Shown piece after piece: positions 51,573 to 61,441 of a stretch of 64,000 bases of DNA. The position numbers and the translations under genes were made by a program. The DNA comes from Streptomyces sp. SID12488. Lineage in GTDB: Bacteria; Actinomycetota; Actinomycetes; Streptomycetales; Streptomycetaceae. How positions within the stretch are numbered: the stretch's first letter is position 1; each line of letters starts with the position of its first letter. The notes under the pieces were generated by a model. That model saw only the letters and a program-made list of their open reading frames with translations. It did not search any database and was not told the DNA's origin. The stretch lies in NCBI RefSeq assembly GCF_010548275.1, contig NZ_JAAGLT010000030.1, positions 52,696 through 116,695 on the forward strand, given 5' to 3'.

Positions 51573-54547
51573 TAAAGATCTCTAGCAATCTGCCCATCGG
51601 CTTCCAAACCATACTTACGCAAGCGATCGCCTTCATCATGACGCCCTATTTCCTTCAACAGATCCACCATCTCGGCGATAGCAAACGGTTCTCCCGCCAA
51701 GATTGCTTTCCTGTACCAGGAAATTGCCTCCTCGCCGTTGGCTTGTCGCGCAGTGAGGAACGCCGTGAGATAGAGCGCCGACGTGTGGCCTTGTTTGGCG
51801 AGTTTCTTCGCGCGCGACACTGCCTCGTCAACTCGCCCGAGCTGTTCAGAAAGCCCTGCCATGCGCCAGAGGGCAAAGACATGTCCTTGCTCAGCCAAGG
51901 AGCCCAGCCAACGCAGCGCCTCGTCCTGGCGCCCAGACGCGACCAGCATCTCGACGGCCGTGTGAAGCACTGCCATGTCCACACGCCTCTCGGTCTCCAG
52001 ACACCAGCGCAGCGCGTCGTCAGAACGCTCTGCCTCCATGAGGATTTCGAGATATGCGGCCGAGGCGAATGGCCGACCGGCCGTCGCGAATGGCTCCAAC
52101 CACGTTGCAGCTTGCTCGAGTCCTTCACATTCCACGGCCAGGTCAGCTCCGACACCGAAGGCCGTGTCGTGGCCAGCGTCGGCCGCACGCTTGAAGGCCG
52201 AGAGCGCCTCGGCCGAACGACCAGCCTGAGCAAGTGTGTTGGCCGTGACCATCAGGTCGGTGGCGCCCTCTTGAGCCAGCTCGTTCAGCCAAGCGAGGGC
52301 CCTATCAGGACCATCGGTGTTCCACACCATGCCTACGGACTGCCGGATCGCGGGTGCGTCGCCAGAAAGTGCTGCTCGCCGGTAGAACTCAAGTGCCTCT
52401 GCTAGGCGGCCTTGCTGCTGAAGCTTCTCACCGGCTTCGCGGGCGGCAGCAGCATCACCGCGGTCGGCGAGTCCGCCGAGCCAGGAGATTGTCTCATCCG
52501 TACTGCGCGAGTCCGCTGTCAGCTCGACGACCCAGGAGAGCGCGAGCTCATCTTTGTCTTCGGCCAGTCGTGTCAGCTGGTCGACTACTTTATCCTTCTG
52601 GCCGAATGCCTCGGACAGCTCGACCAGGTTCGCATAGGCGCCCTCGTCCCTGGACTCGACTGCGCGCTGATACCAGCCCAAGGCTTCCTGCGGCTGCTCG
52701 GCTCGTTCCATCAGATCGCCCGCGAGCCAGGCAGTGCCTTCGATGCCCGCCGCGTCGGCACGCAGATGGAGCTGGAACGAGTATCGAAAGTGACCGCGGT
52801 TTCGGGCTTCCCAGGCCAGCCCGACAAGGTCATTCCTCTGTCCATGTTCGGGAAGCGCACTCCAGAGCGAAGCCGCAGCAGGCCCGGTCGCCCGACTCGA
52901 CCGTCCATGGTGATCGAGATAGTCGGCAAGACGAAAATGAGGTTCCGCGTGAACTGCCTGACCGGGACGGGGGCGCACCAGGCTGAGAGGACTGGTCGCA
53001 CCGCGGCAGGACTGTTGAAGCGCGGAGAGGGTTTGGTCGAACCAACCCTCCCTCAGAGCAGACCATTCGTCATCGGTGAGATAGCCGACGGCAGCCAGCT
53101 CCAATAGCGTACGAGGCAGTGCTCCACTGCATCCGATCCGGCGGGCATCCATTGCTGCATGTATCACGGCCTGCGCGGGGGCCGGGGCAGTTGTATAGCG
53201 CTCCATGAGAGCGAAAGCGGCAGAGAGGTACTGGACAATCCGTCCGTCGCCGACTCGGTGAAGTGCCTCTGCCAACCGCCGGTCCTCATGGGCTGCTCTG
53301 CGCGCTTCCAACAGAGCTGGCTCATCGAACGAACGGGGGACGAGGACACTGTGGCCGCCAAGCAGCAGGCGGGCTTCTCGGTGTGCATCCGGTGCGCCCG
53401 AAGCGGGCGGCAGGGTAAGCCTTTCCCAGTGCTCCGGCCAGGCTGTTCCCAAGACCACGACCGGGCCCCGGGTGGGATCCTTGAGTAGCTCCCTCAGCGC
53501 TGCGGCCGCCTGCTCGCCCAGCTGAGGCGAAGCCAGGTAGGGCTCGATTTCGTCGAGCCAGACCACCGTCCGCGGCCCGACGGACAGCACGCCATTTAGG
53601 AGTGCCTCCGCTGGGCTTGGAGCAATCGGATACCAGAGTCGCCAGTCGCCCGGTAGCGCTTGGATAGCCTCCCAGCATGCTCGTGTCTTGCCTGTGGAGG
53701 AGTCGCCAACAAGTACGGCCAGAGCGCTCTGTTCGGCGGTGGCCCGTGCGATGAGATGGCCCACTCGCAGGTCGTGTTCCCGGCTGATGTAGGCCGGCAG
53801 CGGGGGCAGCCGGTCACCGGGTTCCCTCCCTTCGGCCTCGATGACAGGGTGCACCTCCAGAGCGAACGGATCGGTGAAGTCCCGGATCGGGGAGCCCACC
53901 ACGGTATGGGGGTGCTGCGTGGCGGGATCCGGACCGTCTGTGCAGAACCCGTCTGCCGTCGCCCGCCCGAAGAAGCGGTCAACCAAGGCACGTTGCGGGA
54001 AGAGCAGGTCCGAGAGCTGCTGCCGGCCCCAGAGTTCAATGTCGAGGGGGTGATGCTCCGTACGCAGTTGATGGAGCCGATCCTCCACCGCAGTGTCACT
54101 GGTATAGGCAGTGGTGACCAGCACGAAGCGAGTGGCGTCGAAGGGGCGGGTTCCTTCGACATACATCCGAACCGCATCTGAGAGGGCATCGGCGGTGAAA
54201 CGCTTCCACCGCTTGGCCTGATAGACGGTCAGACTGCCATCGTGGCAGTACCCCACGACATCGATGCCATGCTGCTTCTGCCCGTTCCTGCCGTACAACC
54301 TGGACCGGACCGCACCCTCAACTTCACGGGCCAGCGCCACGATCAGATGCTCGAGGCTCTCCCAGGACAACTGCTCGACCTGTAGGAGGAGCGGGGCTGT
54401 CACCGTGAGCGGCGGAGGGAGATCTGGAGGTGGATCTACAAGCCTGTGACCAGCATCGATCTCTTCCCAGAGTTGTTCCACGTCCTCTTCTCCAGAGTCG
54501 GTTGCGGGAATCGGCTCGGGGGGATCGTGCTGCGGGTTCGTCGTCAT
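51572..54547 (-). CDS. Mrr-type nuclease - STAND ATPase - TPR/Sel1-like repeat protein (Avs-like antiphage candidate)
   Basis: 991 residues from ATG 54545-54547 (an in-frame ATG 15 bp upstream is possible). Residues about 60-160 are a PD-(D/E)XK nuclease: SWESLEHLIVALAREVEG, Asp96 in QHGIDVVGY and Gln110-Ala-Lys112 in TVYQAKRWKRF. Residues about 255-560 are a P-loop STAND-type ATPase: Walker A GDSSTGKT (281-288) and Walker B RTVVWLDEIEPYL (Asp332-Glu333). From about 640 to the end are degenerate TPR/Sel1-like repeats (EALGWYQRAVESRDEGAYAN, AEALEFYRRAALSGDAPAIR, AEALSAFKRAADAGHDTAFG, DEALRWLGSLAEQGHVFALW). Nuclease effector, STAND switch and repeat sensor in this order is the plan of Avs-type defence proteins. 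It lies 187 bp downstream of the Wadjet operon on the same strand. Confidence 0.82.
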   Translation of the reverse strand: MTTNPQHDPPEPIPATDSGEEDVEQLWEEIDAGHRLVDPPPDLPPPLTVTAPLLLQVEQLSWESLEHLIVALAREVEGAVRSRLYGRNGQKQHGIDVVGYCHDGSLTVYQAKRWKRFTADALSDAVRMYVEGTRPFDATRFVLVTTAYTSDTAVEDRLHQLRTEHHPLDIELWGRQQLSDLLFPQRALVDRFFGRATADGFCTDGPDPATQHPHTVVGSPIRDFTDPFALEVHPVIEAEGREPGDRLPPLPAYISREHDLRVGHLIARATAEQSALAVLVGDSSTGKTRACWEAIQALPGDWRLWYPIAPSPAEALLNGVLSVGPRTVVWLDEIEPYLASPQLGEQAAAALRELLKDPTRGPVVVLGTAWPEHWERLTLPPASGAPDAHREARLLLGGHSVLVPRSFDEPALLEARRAAHEDRRLAEALHRVGDGRIVQYLSAAFALMERYTTAPAPAQAVIHAAMDARRIGCSGALPRTLLELAAVGYLTDDEWSALREGWFDQTLSALQQSCRGATSPLSLVRPRPGQAVHAEPHFRLADYLDHHGRSSRATGPAAASLWSALPEHGQRNDLVGLAWEARNRGHFRYSFQLHLRADAAGIEGTAWLAGDLMERAEQPQEALGWYQRAVESRDEGAYANLVELSEAFGQKDKVVDQLTRLAEDKDELALSWVVELTADSRSTDETISWLGGLADRGDAAAAREAGEKLQQQGRLAEALEFYRRAALSGDAPAIRQSVGMVWNTDGPDRALAWLNELAQEGATDLMVTANTLAQAGRSAEALSAFKRAADAGHDTAFGVGADLAVECEGLEQAATWLEPFATAGRPFASAAYLEILMEAERSDDALRWCLETERRVDMAVLHTAVEMLVASGRQDEALRWLGSLAEQGHVFALWRMAGLSEQLGRVDEAVSRAKKLAKQGHTSALYLTAFLTARQANGEEAISWYRKAILAGEPFAIAEMVDLLKEIGRHDEGDRLRKYGLEADGQIARDL

Positions 54548-54734
54548 GCGGTCATGATGCATTCCGCCACTGACAATGGGACCAGCTCCGCGATCGGACG
54601 GCCCTGACAGCCCTCGTGTGCACGCCAGTTGAACACGCCGAACTCCGCACTGAGCCCAAAGAGACCTGCGCATGAAAATTCAATCTCAGCGCCCATCTTC
54701 AACACCGACAGCCCGGCTGATGACTCCTCAACAC

Positions 54735-55919
54735 CTAGCGAAGCTCGTTGAGGACGTCCTCAAGCAGGTGGAACCGCACGCGTTCTTGTTCGAGCCGCAC
54801 GTTCGGGCCGAACTCGCCGTCCACGAGGCTGTCGTAGACATCGGCTTCGTCGGGTGTGAGCGTGCCGAGTGGCCGGTGGGTGGGCGTATCTTCCTTCACC
54901 CACTGCCCGCGGTGCTCCAGGAGGGTGGGCCGGTTCATCAGGATCGACTGCGTGTGCGCGAAGCTCCGGCGCAGCCGGTCAAGGATGGTGAAGCCGTGGG
55001 TGTCCACATCGCCCCAGTAGACCAGGCGTACGTCATGCAGCCAGGACAGGGCGGACAGTTGGGTGACGGCGTAGCCGCCGCCGTGGATCACGATGCTGTG
55101 GGGCTGGTCGGGAAAGGCGAGGTAGGTGGTTTCGTTCTCGACGACATACACAGTCGTGATGGCGGGCGGGGGCGCGGTGAACTCGTCCGCGCGCACCGTG
55201 AGTTCACTGAAGCCCGCCAGTGACTCGCCGCCAAGCAGCCGGAACCGCAGGTAGGCGGGTTTACGCAGGAAGCGGAAGCGGGCAGCGAAGTCGTTGCGCG
55301 CGGCATCGGCCTCGATGCGGTCTTCGGGAAGGCAGTGCTCGAGCAGGGTGGTCAAGATGGCTCTGTGCTGTTCCATGAACTTGGTGTCCACGCCGGGTAC
55401 GTCGAGCTGGCGCAGGTAGACGGCCGGACCGCGGTAGTCGGTGATCCAGCGGATGGTGGCTTGGAGGCGTGGCCAGTCGGCTTCCCGTTGGACAACTTTC
55501 ATCGGGTTCTCGGCCATCCACGTGGCCAATGGGGGCAGGGTCTCGTTTGCGGCGGCGAGGAGGGACGCGTAGCGGTTGACCGTGTTGGTGACGCCGAGGA
55601 GTTTGAACAGGTCGTCGCGGCGCTCGATCCAGACCCGGGCGGGGGCGTTGTTCACGCCGGCGAGGCGTCCGCCGAGCCGCCGGTATTCGATGCGCAGGTG
55701 TCGGTGTGCTGCGGGAGCCCAGGACGTTGCCCAGGCGAGGACGTCGTCGTAGTGCCGGGTGATGTCGCCGGCCTTCGGGCCGCGCAGGGGGACGGCGAGG
55801 GGTTCCCAGTCGCTGCCGTCGGCGACCTGGCTGAGGAACTCGCCGCGGTCCCAGCGCTTGCGCAGGCGAGCGACGACGTCGCGGGGCGTGGTCCAGTTCG
55901 GGGTGCTGGCGGTTGCCAT
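54735..55919 (-). CDS. jetD: Wadjet subunit JetD (Toprim-containing nuclease)
   Basis: A 394-residue DUF3322-DUF2220 protein, the DNA-cleaving subunit of Wadjet type I, which cuts small closed circular DNA. The N-terminal domain (WTTPRDVVARLRKRWDRGEF) covers about residues 1-200. The C-terminal Toprim-like domain shows Glu261 in VYVVENETTYLAFP and Asp304/Asp306 in RLVYWGDVDTHGFTILDRLR, the expected metal-binding set. The ATG at 55917-55919 comes one base after the jetC stop. All key residues are intact. Confidence 0.93.
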   Translation of the reverse strand: MATASTPNWTTPRDVVARLRKRWDRGEFLSQVADGSDWEPLAVPLRGPKAGDITRHYDDVLAWATSWAPAAHRHLRIEYRRLGGRLAGVNNAPARVWIERRDDLFKLLGVTNTVNRYASLLAAANETLPPLATWMAENPMKVVQREADWPRLQATIRWITDYRGPAVYLRQLDVPGVDTKFMEQHRAILTTLLEHCLPEDRIEADAARNDFAARFRFLRKPAYLRFRLLGGESLAGFSELTVRADEFTAPPPAITTVYVVENETTYLAFPDQPHSIVIHGGGYAVTQLSALSWLHDVRLVYWGDVDTHGFTILDRLRRSFAHTQSILMNRPTLLEHRGQWVKEDTPTHRPLGTLTPDEADVYDSLVDGEFGPNVRLEQERVRFHLLEDVLNELR

Positions 55920-55920
55920 G

Positions 55921-58900
55921 TCAGCTCACCTGTCCGGATACGGGCTGCAGGGCGGCCAGGGTGTGGGCGAGGCGTTCTTGGCGGTACTGGGCGATGGTCA
56001 GGGTGCGCAGGCGGGAGTGGTGTCCGGTGGGGTTGTCGACGAAGCCGACGGCGGATACGTAGGGCTCGATGACGTGAATCTTCTGCAGGGGCGTGACGAT
56101 GAGGAGTTGCAGGCCGAGACGCTTGAAGAGGTCCAGGGCGAAGCGGGCGGATTCCTCCGAGCCGCGGCCGAAGGCTTCGTCGATGACAACGAACCGGAAC
56201 GTGCGGCTCCTGTTGCTGGTGGTGTCGAGCTTGAACTGGTAGGCGAGGGAGGCGGCCAGGATGGTGTAGGCGAGCTTCTCCTTCTGCCCGCCGGACTTGC
56301 CGCCGGAGTCGGAGTACACCTCGTACTCGGAGTTGTCCTCGCGGCGTCGTTCGCTGGCGCTGAAGACGAACCAGTAGCGCACGTCGGTGACGCGCTTGGT
56401 CCAGGCACGGTCCGCATCCGTGTGTCCCTCGCGGCCCTTGAAGCGTTCGATCAGGCGCTGGACCTGGTGGAACTTCTCTTCGGAGTACAGGTCGGAATCG
56501 TCGCCGGACAGGACGTCGTCGGTGCAGGCTCGCAGTTCCGCGGTGAACTCGCGGATCTCGGTGTTCGGGGTCTGCTCGGGCTTGAGCATGATGTAGCGGC
56601 CCGGGTTGTAGTCGATGCCGGCCAGCGACTCGTTGATGGTGGCGATGCGGTCGCCGATCTCATCGGCCCAGATGTTCAACTGTGCATGGAATCCTGCGAC
56701 TTCGCGGATCACGTTGGTCTTCAGATACGTGCGGAACTGATCCTCAAAGCGCGGCAGGTCGTCGGCGACGAGCCGTTGGTGCAGGGCGCGGTAGCCACCG
56801 GCGGAGGCGACGGAGTCGTCGAGCTCGTTGGTCTCGGCCGGGTAGTTGGTGCGGAAGGTGCCCATCTGGGAGGCGATCGTCTGGGCGAGGCGGGTCTGCT
56901 CTTTGCCCCAGCGGCTCTTCTGAGCTGTCAGCTCCTCGCGCAGCCGGGTCTCGGTCTGGCCGCACTCCTGCGCGGTACGGCACGTCAACCGGGCGGCGGT
57001 CAGGCGCTGTTCGAGGGCCGGAAAGTGGGCCTGTGCATCGGCGGCGGCCGGTTCATCGAGTACGGCGCGGGCCGCATCGCGGGCGTGGATGGCCGTGTCC
57101 CGCTCGCCCGACACCTTCCCCCAGTTCTGGTTCGCCTTCTCGTAGGCGGCTTCCTGCTCGCCGATCTCGACGGCGATCTCTTCCAGGTGGCGGGTGAGTT
57201 CGTCCAGGTCCTTGGAGTCGGCCTGAAGGCGCTGCTTCTCCTTGGCCAGCTCGGTGATGTGCCGCACAGCGGAGGTCCAGTCGATCTCGCTGTAGTCGCG
57301 CATCGCCGCCAGCCGGTCGAGGACCTTGTCGCGGCTGATGGAGTCCTCGTGGGCGGCTTCCAGGCCGCGCTTCTTGCCGGCCAGCTCGCGCTGGGCGGCG
57401 TGGACCCGGCCCGCCTGGTCCACGAGGGCATCGATCTTCGCCTGGTTCGTCCAGCCCAGCACGTAGGTGCTGCGGTCGTCGATGCGGGTGCTGTCGTTCT
57501 TCTCGTGGCGGCCCCGCGCTCCCTTGATCAGTCCCTGTGCGGTGACGGCCAGTTCGGCATGCCGGAAGTCCTCCATGGTGAGCACGCAGGTGTGCGACGC
57601 ACGGCGTTCGAGCTCACCGGCCACCCACGGGGCGAAGGATGAGTCGTCGCGTACTTCGAGTTTGGCGAACAGTGCGGCCGAAGGGGCTGCTTGGGGGCGC
57701 CGGGGCGGGAGCTTGCCGGGGACGCGGAAGTAGACCAGCTTCGTCCCCAGGTGGTGGTTGTTGATCCACTCGGAGACGCGGGCGTACTGATCGCCAGGGA
57801 CGAGGAGGGACAGGGCGAAGCCGCGCAGCAGCCGCTCGGCGGCGCCGGCCCAGGCTTGTTCCCCGTCGCGCACCTGGACGAGTTCGCCGGAAAACGGCAA
57901 GGCGCTCTCCTCGATGCCGAGTTCGCGGCACAGGCGGGCGCGTACCTCCAGCTGCCGGCGAGGGACGTTGCTGCGGCGCGAGCGCAGGCTGACCAGATCC
58001 TTGTTGAGGTCCTCTGCCTGCTGGTGCAGGCGATCGGCGTCGACCGCGAGCGTCTCCAGGGCCGTGAGCGACTCCTGCTTGTCCGCGGCGACGTCGTGCT
58101 GGGCCCGGGAGATCTCCTCCAGGCGGTCGGTGAACTGGGCCTGATCAGTGACCGGGGCCAACTCGGCCTGTTCCAGCAGGCGGGCGTGCTCGCGGGCGCG
58201 CCTGTCCCGTGTCGTGCGCAGTCGCTCCGTCTCCTCGATCTGGCGCTCCAGTTCACCCAGGCGCCCACCGCCCAGGCCCTCACGCTGCAGTTCCCACCGG
58301 CGCTCCTGGCCCCGCAGCCGCTCCAGCTCGTCCTTCGCTGCCTTCATCTGACTGTCCAGGCGGGCCAGCGACCGTTCCAGGTCGGTGCGCTCGGCCTCGT
58401 GCAGGACCGAGGTGCGCTCGGCGATGAAGTACCGCAGGGCGGCCTGCTGGGCCTCGGCCTCCTCGATCCGCGCGGCCAGGCCCTCGTAGGTGTGGCAGTC
58501 CTTGAGCAGCGGGGTGAGGGCCTCGATCTGGGCGCGGGCCCGCTGAACGGATTTGTAAGTGGTGGTCAGGGCGTCGAAGTGGCTGACGATGTTGTCGGTC
58601 ATGGCGGCCGCGTCGAATGGTTCGAGCATGTGGCTACGCACGAAGTCGTCCAGGCTGCCCACCGACTTCATCGACACCGTCTGGTGGAAGAGATCCAGGG
58701 CCTGCTCGGACTCGATGCCCATGCGGCGCCGGAAGTCCTTGCTGTAGGGTGGGAACGTCTTGTGCACGCGGACATCGTCGGCGTCGAGGCGCTTCTTCAG
58801 GGCCCGCACTTCGGTGCCGAAGTCGGCGAAGTCGCCGGCGACGGACAGAGCCCGGTCTGCGACGAGGAACAGCCGCTCCGGACTGGTGGCGTTGGCGTCG

Positions 58901-59337
58901 GCCAGCCAGAACACCTGTCCCAGCGTGACGGTCGACTCCAGCGCCGGGTTGCGGAACACCCCCAGGATGACCGAGTAGTTCCCGGGCTTGCGCAAGGCCA
59001 CCGGCTTGGTGAAACCGGTCTCTTCGTTGCGTTCGGACTTGTAGTGGCCCAGGACGTAGGAGCGCAGGCTGCGTTCGCGGCTCTCCGCGCCGGCCGCCCG
59101 GTTGTAGGCGATCTTGTGGGCGGGCATGAACAGGGTGGTGATCGCATCCACCAGGGTGGACTTGCCGGAGCCGATGTCTCCGGTCAGCAGTGCGTTGGCA
59201 CCGCCGAGGCCGAACGACCACACGTGTTTGTCGAACGTGCCCCAGTTGTAGACCTCCAAGCGCTCCAGCCGGAACCCGGCCGCGGCAAAATCGGTGGAGG
59301 TGGCCGTGCCGACGGAGCCGGACTGAGCGGGAATCAC
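55921..59337 (-). CDS. jetC: Wadjet subunit JetC (SMC/MukB-like ATPase)
   Basis: A 1138-residue SMC-like motor that extrudes plasmid DNA. Start is the GTG at 59335-59337, overlapping the jetB stop as GTGA; sequence upstream in this frame belongs to jetB/jetA read out of frame. Walker A is TGDIGSGKST (residues 52-61), near the start after LEVYNWGTFDKHVWSFGLGG. Two long coiled-coil arms (LHEAERTDLERSLARLDSQM onward and LAKEKQRLQADSKDLDELTR onward) flank a hinge region with GLIKGARGRHEKND and LGWTNQAKIDAL. The C-terminal head has the signature SGGKSGGQKEKLAY and Walker B FRFVVIDEAFGRGSEES. Length and order are as expected for JetC. Confidence 0.95.
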   Translation of the reverse strand: MIPAQSGSVGTATSTDFAAAGFRLERLEVYNWGTFDKHVWSFGLGGANALLTGDIGSGKSTLVDAITTLFMPAHKIAYNRAAGAESRERSLRSYVLGHYKSERNEETGFTKPVALRKPGNYSVILGVFRNPALESTVTLGQVFWLADANATSPERLFLVADRALSVAGDFADFGTEVRALKKRLDADDVRVHKTFPPYSKDFRRRMGIESEQALDLFHQTVSMKSVGSLDDFVRSHMLEPFDAAAMTDNIVSHFDALTTTYKSVQRARAQIEALTPLLKDCHTYEGLAARIEEAEAQQAALRYFIAERTSVLHEAERTDLERSLARLDSQMKAAKDELERLRGQERRWELQREGLGGGRLGELERQIEETERLRTTRDRRAREHARLLEQAELAPVTDQAQFTDRLEEISRAQHDVAADKQESLTALETLAVDADRLHQQAEDLNKDLVSLRSRRSNVPRRQLEVRARLCRELGIEESALPFSGELVQVRDGEQAWAGAAERLLRGFALSLLVPGDQYARVSEWINNHHLGTKLVYFRVPGKLPPRRPQAAPSAALFAKLEVRDDSSFAPWVAGELERRASHTCVLTMEDFRHAELAVTAQGLIKGARGRHEKNDSTRIDDRSTYVLGWTNQAKIDALVDQAGRVHAAQRELAGKKRGLEAAHEDSISRDKVLDRLAAMRDYSEIDWTSAVRHITELAKEKQRLQADSKDLDELTRHLEEIAVEIGEQEAAYEKANQNWGKVSGERDTAIHARDAARAVLDEPAAADAQAHFPALEQRLTAARLTCRTAQECGQTETRLREELTAQKSRWGKEQTRLAQTIASQMGTFRTNYPAETNELDDSVASAGGYRALHQRLVADDLPRFEDQFRTYLKTNVIREVAGFHAQLNIWADEIGDRIATINESLAGIDYNPGRYIMLKPEQTPNTEIREFTAELRACTDDVLSGDDSDLYSEEKFHQVQRLIERFKGREGHTDADRAWTKRVTDVRYWFVFSASERRREDNSEYEVYSDSGGKSGGQKEKLAYTILAASLAYQFKLDTTSNRSRTFRFVVIDEAFGRGSEESARFALDLFKRLGLQLLIVTPLQKIHVIEPYVSAVGFVDNPTGHHSRLRTLTIAQYRQERLAHTLAALQPVSGQVS

Positions 59338-59960
59338 TGCTGCTTCTCCTGCGGGGTGTGGGAGGCCGCGTACTGGGCCAGGTTCGTTTCGAAGTCGGCG
59401 AGCCACTGCCCGTCGACGAAGGCTTTGATGATCCGCTGCACCTCGAACAGCTGCTCCTGACCGCGGGCACGCCGCAGGAACTGCAGGTCGACCACCTTGT
59501 TGATGTGGCCGTCGATCTGGTCGACCAGGCGCGCCTCGTTGGTGCCGGCCGGGAGGAACGTGCGGATCATCTCGACAATTTCGTCCCTGGTGATCATGAG
59601 CCGGGTGCCGTCGGCGCCCGCGTCGAACTCGGCGAGCCGCTTGCGCAGCAGCACGACCAACAGGCTGACCGGGTAGGAAAGCGACCGGCGGGGCATCAGC
59701 CGCGGCGGCCTCGTACGCGGATCGTGAACTTCGTCTTCGGCGTCGGGCTTCGACTGGAGGAAGGCGTAGCCCTCCACCTCGTCGATCACCACGCGCAGGC
59801 CCATGACCTCGACGTAGTCCTTGACGCGGGCACTCATGTGCAGCAGCGCGTCCCAGGCCCGCTCGTGCTGGTCGCGGAAGATCGGCCCTTTGAGTAGCTG
59901 GTTGACGGGCAAGGAAAGGGTGTGGGATGGCTGCGCGGTGAGGTTGGAAGGCGTGGTCAT
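59334..59960 (-). CDS. jetB: Wadjet subunit JetB (kite protein, DUF4194)
   Basis: A 208-residue DUF4194 protein, the kite-type MukE-like subunit that links the JetC heads to JetA. Seen: INQLLKGPIFRDQHERAWDA-type helices (LPVNQLLKGPIFRDQHERAW), DYVEVMGLRVVIDEVEGYAF winged-helix region, and SLSYPVSLLVVLLRKRLAEF. It overlaps jetA by ATGA and jetC by GTGA, so the operon is translationally coupled throughout. Confidence 0.92.
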   Translation of the reverse strand: MTTPSNLTAQPSHTLSLPVNQLLKGPIFRDQHERAWDALLHMSARVKDYVEVMGLRVVIDEVEGYAFLQSKPDAEDEVHDPRTRPPRLMPRRSLSYPVSLLVVLLRKRLAEFDAGADGTRLMITRDEIVEMIRTFLPAGTNEARLVDQIDGHINKVVDLQFLRRARGQEQLFEVQRIIKAFVDGQWLADFETNLAQYAASHTPQEKQQ

Positions 59961-61441
59961 CGCCCCTCCTTCTTCTGGCTGGTGGCCCAGGCGACACCGG
60001 GGCTGGTGCGGGCGAAGGTGACCACGGGCACGGTGGCGACCTGCCGGACATCGTCCTCGCCGATCCAGGTGATCTCTTCTTGGCGGTGGTCGTCGAAGAC
60101 TGTGGTGAACCCGTCGTCCGGGAGGGCGAAGTAGGCGACGAGTTCGGCCAGTCCCTGCTCGAGCGGGTGCTCGCGCAGCGTCTCGGCAAGGGAGACCTGG
60201 GTGCGGGTGCCAAGGGCGCGGTGGACCGCGGCCGTGAGCCGGGCGGGATCCACGTACACCGCCTCGAACAGGACGTCAGCGGCGAACTCCTCGTCGCCCG
60301 CCTGGATACCGGTACTGTCGATCGGCGCCTTGACCACCGGTGTGTACAGGGGCCGTTCCATCGGCAGCACGATGGCCGGTGCCGTGGCGTCGAGCTCAGC
60401 TATCAGATCCACACCGGGAACGTCGCGCAGGGCCAGGGCCCGGGACTCGATCCCGCGCACCAACTGCAGGACGCGGCGGTCCTCCGAGCGCACCTGGTCA
60501 TCCAGGAAGCGGCGCAGCTGGTCCGAGAGCTGCCGCACCGTGCCCTGGGTGCGTTCGGCGGCCTCCAGCCAATCCCGGGGCATGCGCCGCATCCTCGGGT
60601 CGGGCTCGCCGATGGCCTCCATGGTCTCGACCTCGGCCAGCAGCGTCTTGAGTTCGTCCTGTCGGCTCGGGGCGAGCAGGAAGTCGTAGAACGCCTGGAA
60701 GGTCCGGCCCTGGTCCGACTCGGCGATGCTCTCGCGACTGCCCAGCACCTCATCGAGGAGTCCGGCCTTGGCCCCGTCCCACGCGGCGATCTTGCTCCGC
60801 AGGTCGCGGTCCAAGTCCCGGAAGTTCGCCTCGACCTCGCGGAAGTCGGCCAGCAACCCGTACGCGGTCGCAGTCATCTGCTGATAGCGGTCCCGCAGCC
60901 CCGCGCTGTCCAGCACATCTACCTCGCCGGCCTCAACCCGCTCGATCTCCTGGTCGATCTCGTGCCGACGCCGGGTGAGCTCTGCCAGCCGCGCATCGGG
61001 GTCGGTCTCGGCCCCGAACGTCATCTGCCGCAGCAGATCGAAGATCGTGTTCAAGCGTGACTCGGTACCGACGAACGAGCGCTCCTCCAGCGACCGGATC
61101 CACGAGATGGCCTTCTCCACCGCAGCCGTGGCGTCAAAGTGCGGCTCGTCCGAATCCGGCGGGTAATACTTGCGCAGCCAGCCATTTTCCGGCGCCGACC
61201 AGACATCCAGATACGCCTTCGCAGACTGGGGAAACGTGCTCCGCCCCAGCCGCTCATTGAGCGCGAACAACTCGTCGTCCAGCCGTTCAACAAGCTCCGC
61301 ACCGGCAATCGAGCGCGCCCCCTGCTCGACGAACACCTTGTTGAAGAAGCTCAACATCAGCGGCGCGTTACCGGCCGTCAGCAGCCGCCACGCGGAGCTC
61401 TGCTTCCGCAACGCGACCAGACGGTCGTAGTCCAACTCCAT
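59957..61441 (-). CDS. jetA: Wadjet subunit JetA (kleisin-like, DUF3375)
   Basis: A 494-residue DUF3375 protein, the kleisin (MukF-like) subunit and first gene of the jetABCD operon. It starts MELDYDRLVALRKQSSAWRL and has MLSFFNKVFVEQGARSI, YPPDSDEPHFDATAAVEKAI, RSFVGTESRLNTIFDLLRQM and coiled-coil segments LAELTRRRHEIDQEIERVEA. DUF3375 plus DUF4194 plus MukB-like plus DUF3322/DUF2220 defines Wadjet type I. The system protects against plasmid transformation by cleaving small circles. Confidence 0.94.
   Translation of the reverse strand: MELDYDRLVALRKQSSAWRLLTAGNAPLMLSFFNKVFVEQGARSIAGAELVERLDDELFALNERLGRSTFPQSAKAYLDVWSAPENGWLRKYYPPDSDEPHFDATAAVEKAISWIRSLEERSFVGTESRLNTIFDLLRQMTFGAETDPDARLAELTRRRHEIDQEIERVEAGEVDVLDSAGLRDRYQQMTATAYGLLADFREVEANFRDLDRDLRSKIAAWDGAKAGLLDEVLGSRESIAESDQGRTFQAFYDFLLAPSRQDELKTLLAEVETMEAIGEPDPRMRRMPRDWLEAAERTQGTVRQLSDQLRRFLDDQVRSEDRRVLQLVRGIESRALALRDVPGVDLIAELDATAPAIVLPMERPLYTPVVKAPIDSTGIQAGDEEFAADVLFEAVYVDPARLTAAVHRALGTRTQVSLAETLREHPLEQGLAELVAYFALPDDGFTTVFDDHRQEEITWIGEDDVRQVATVPVVTFARTSPGVAWATSQKKEGR

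Noticed and set aside
59337..60213. N-terminal extension of about 292 codons to JetC
   Set aside because: The region is jetB and jetA in another frame; the GTGA overlap and the JetC-typical N-terminus define the start at 59337.
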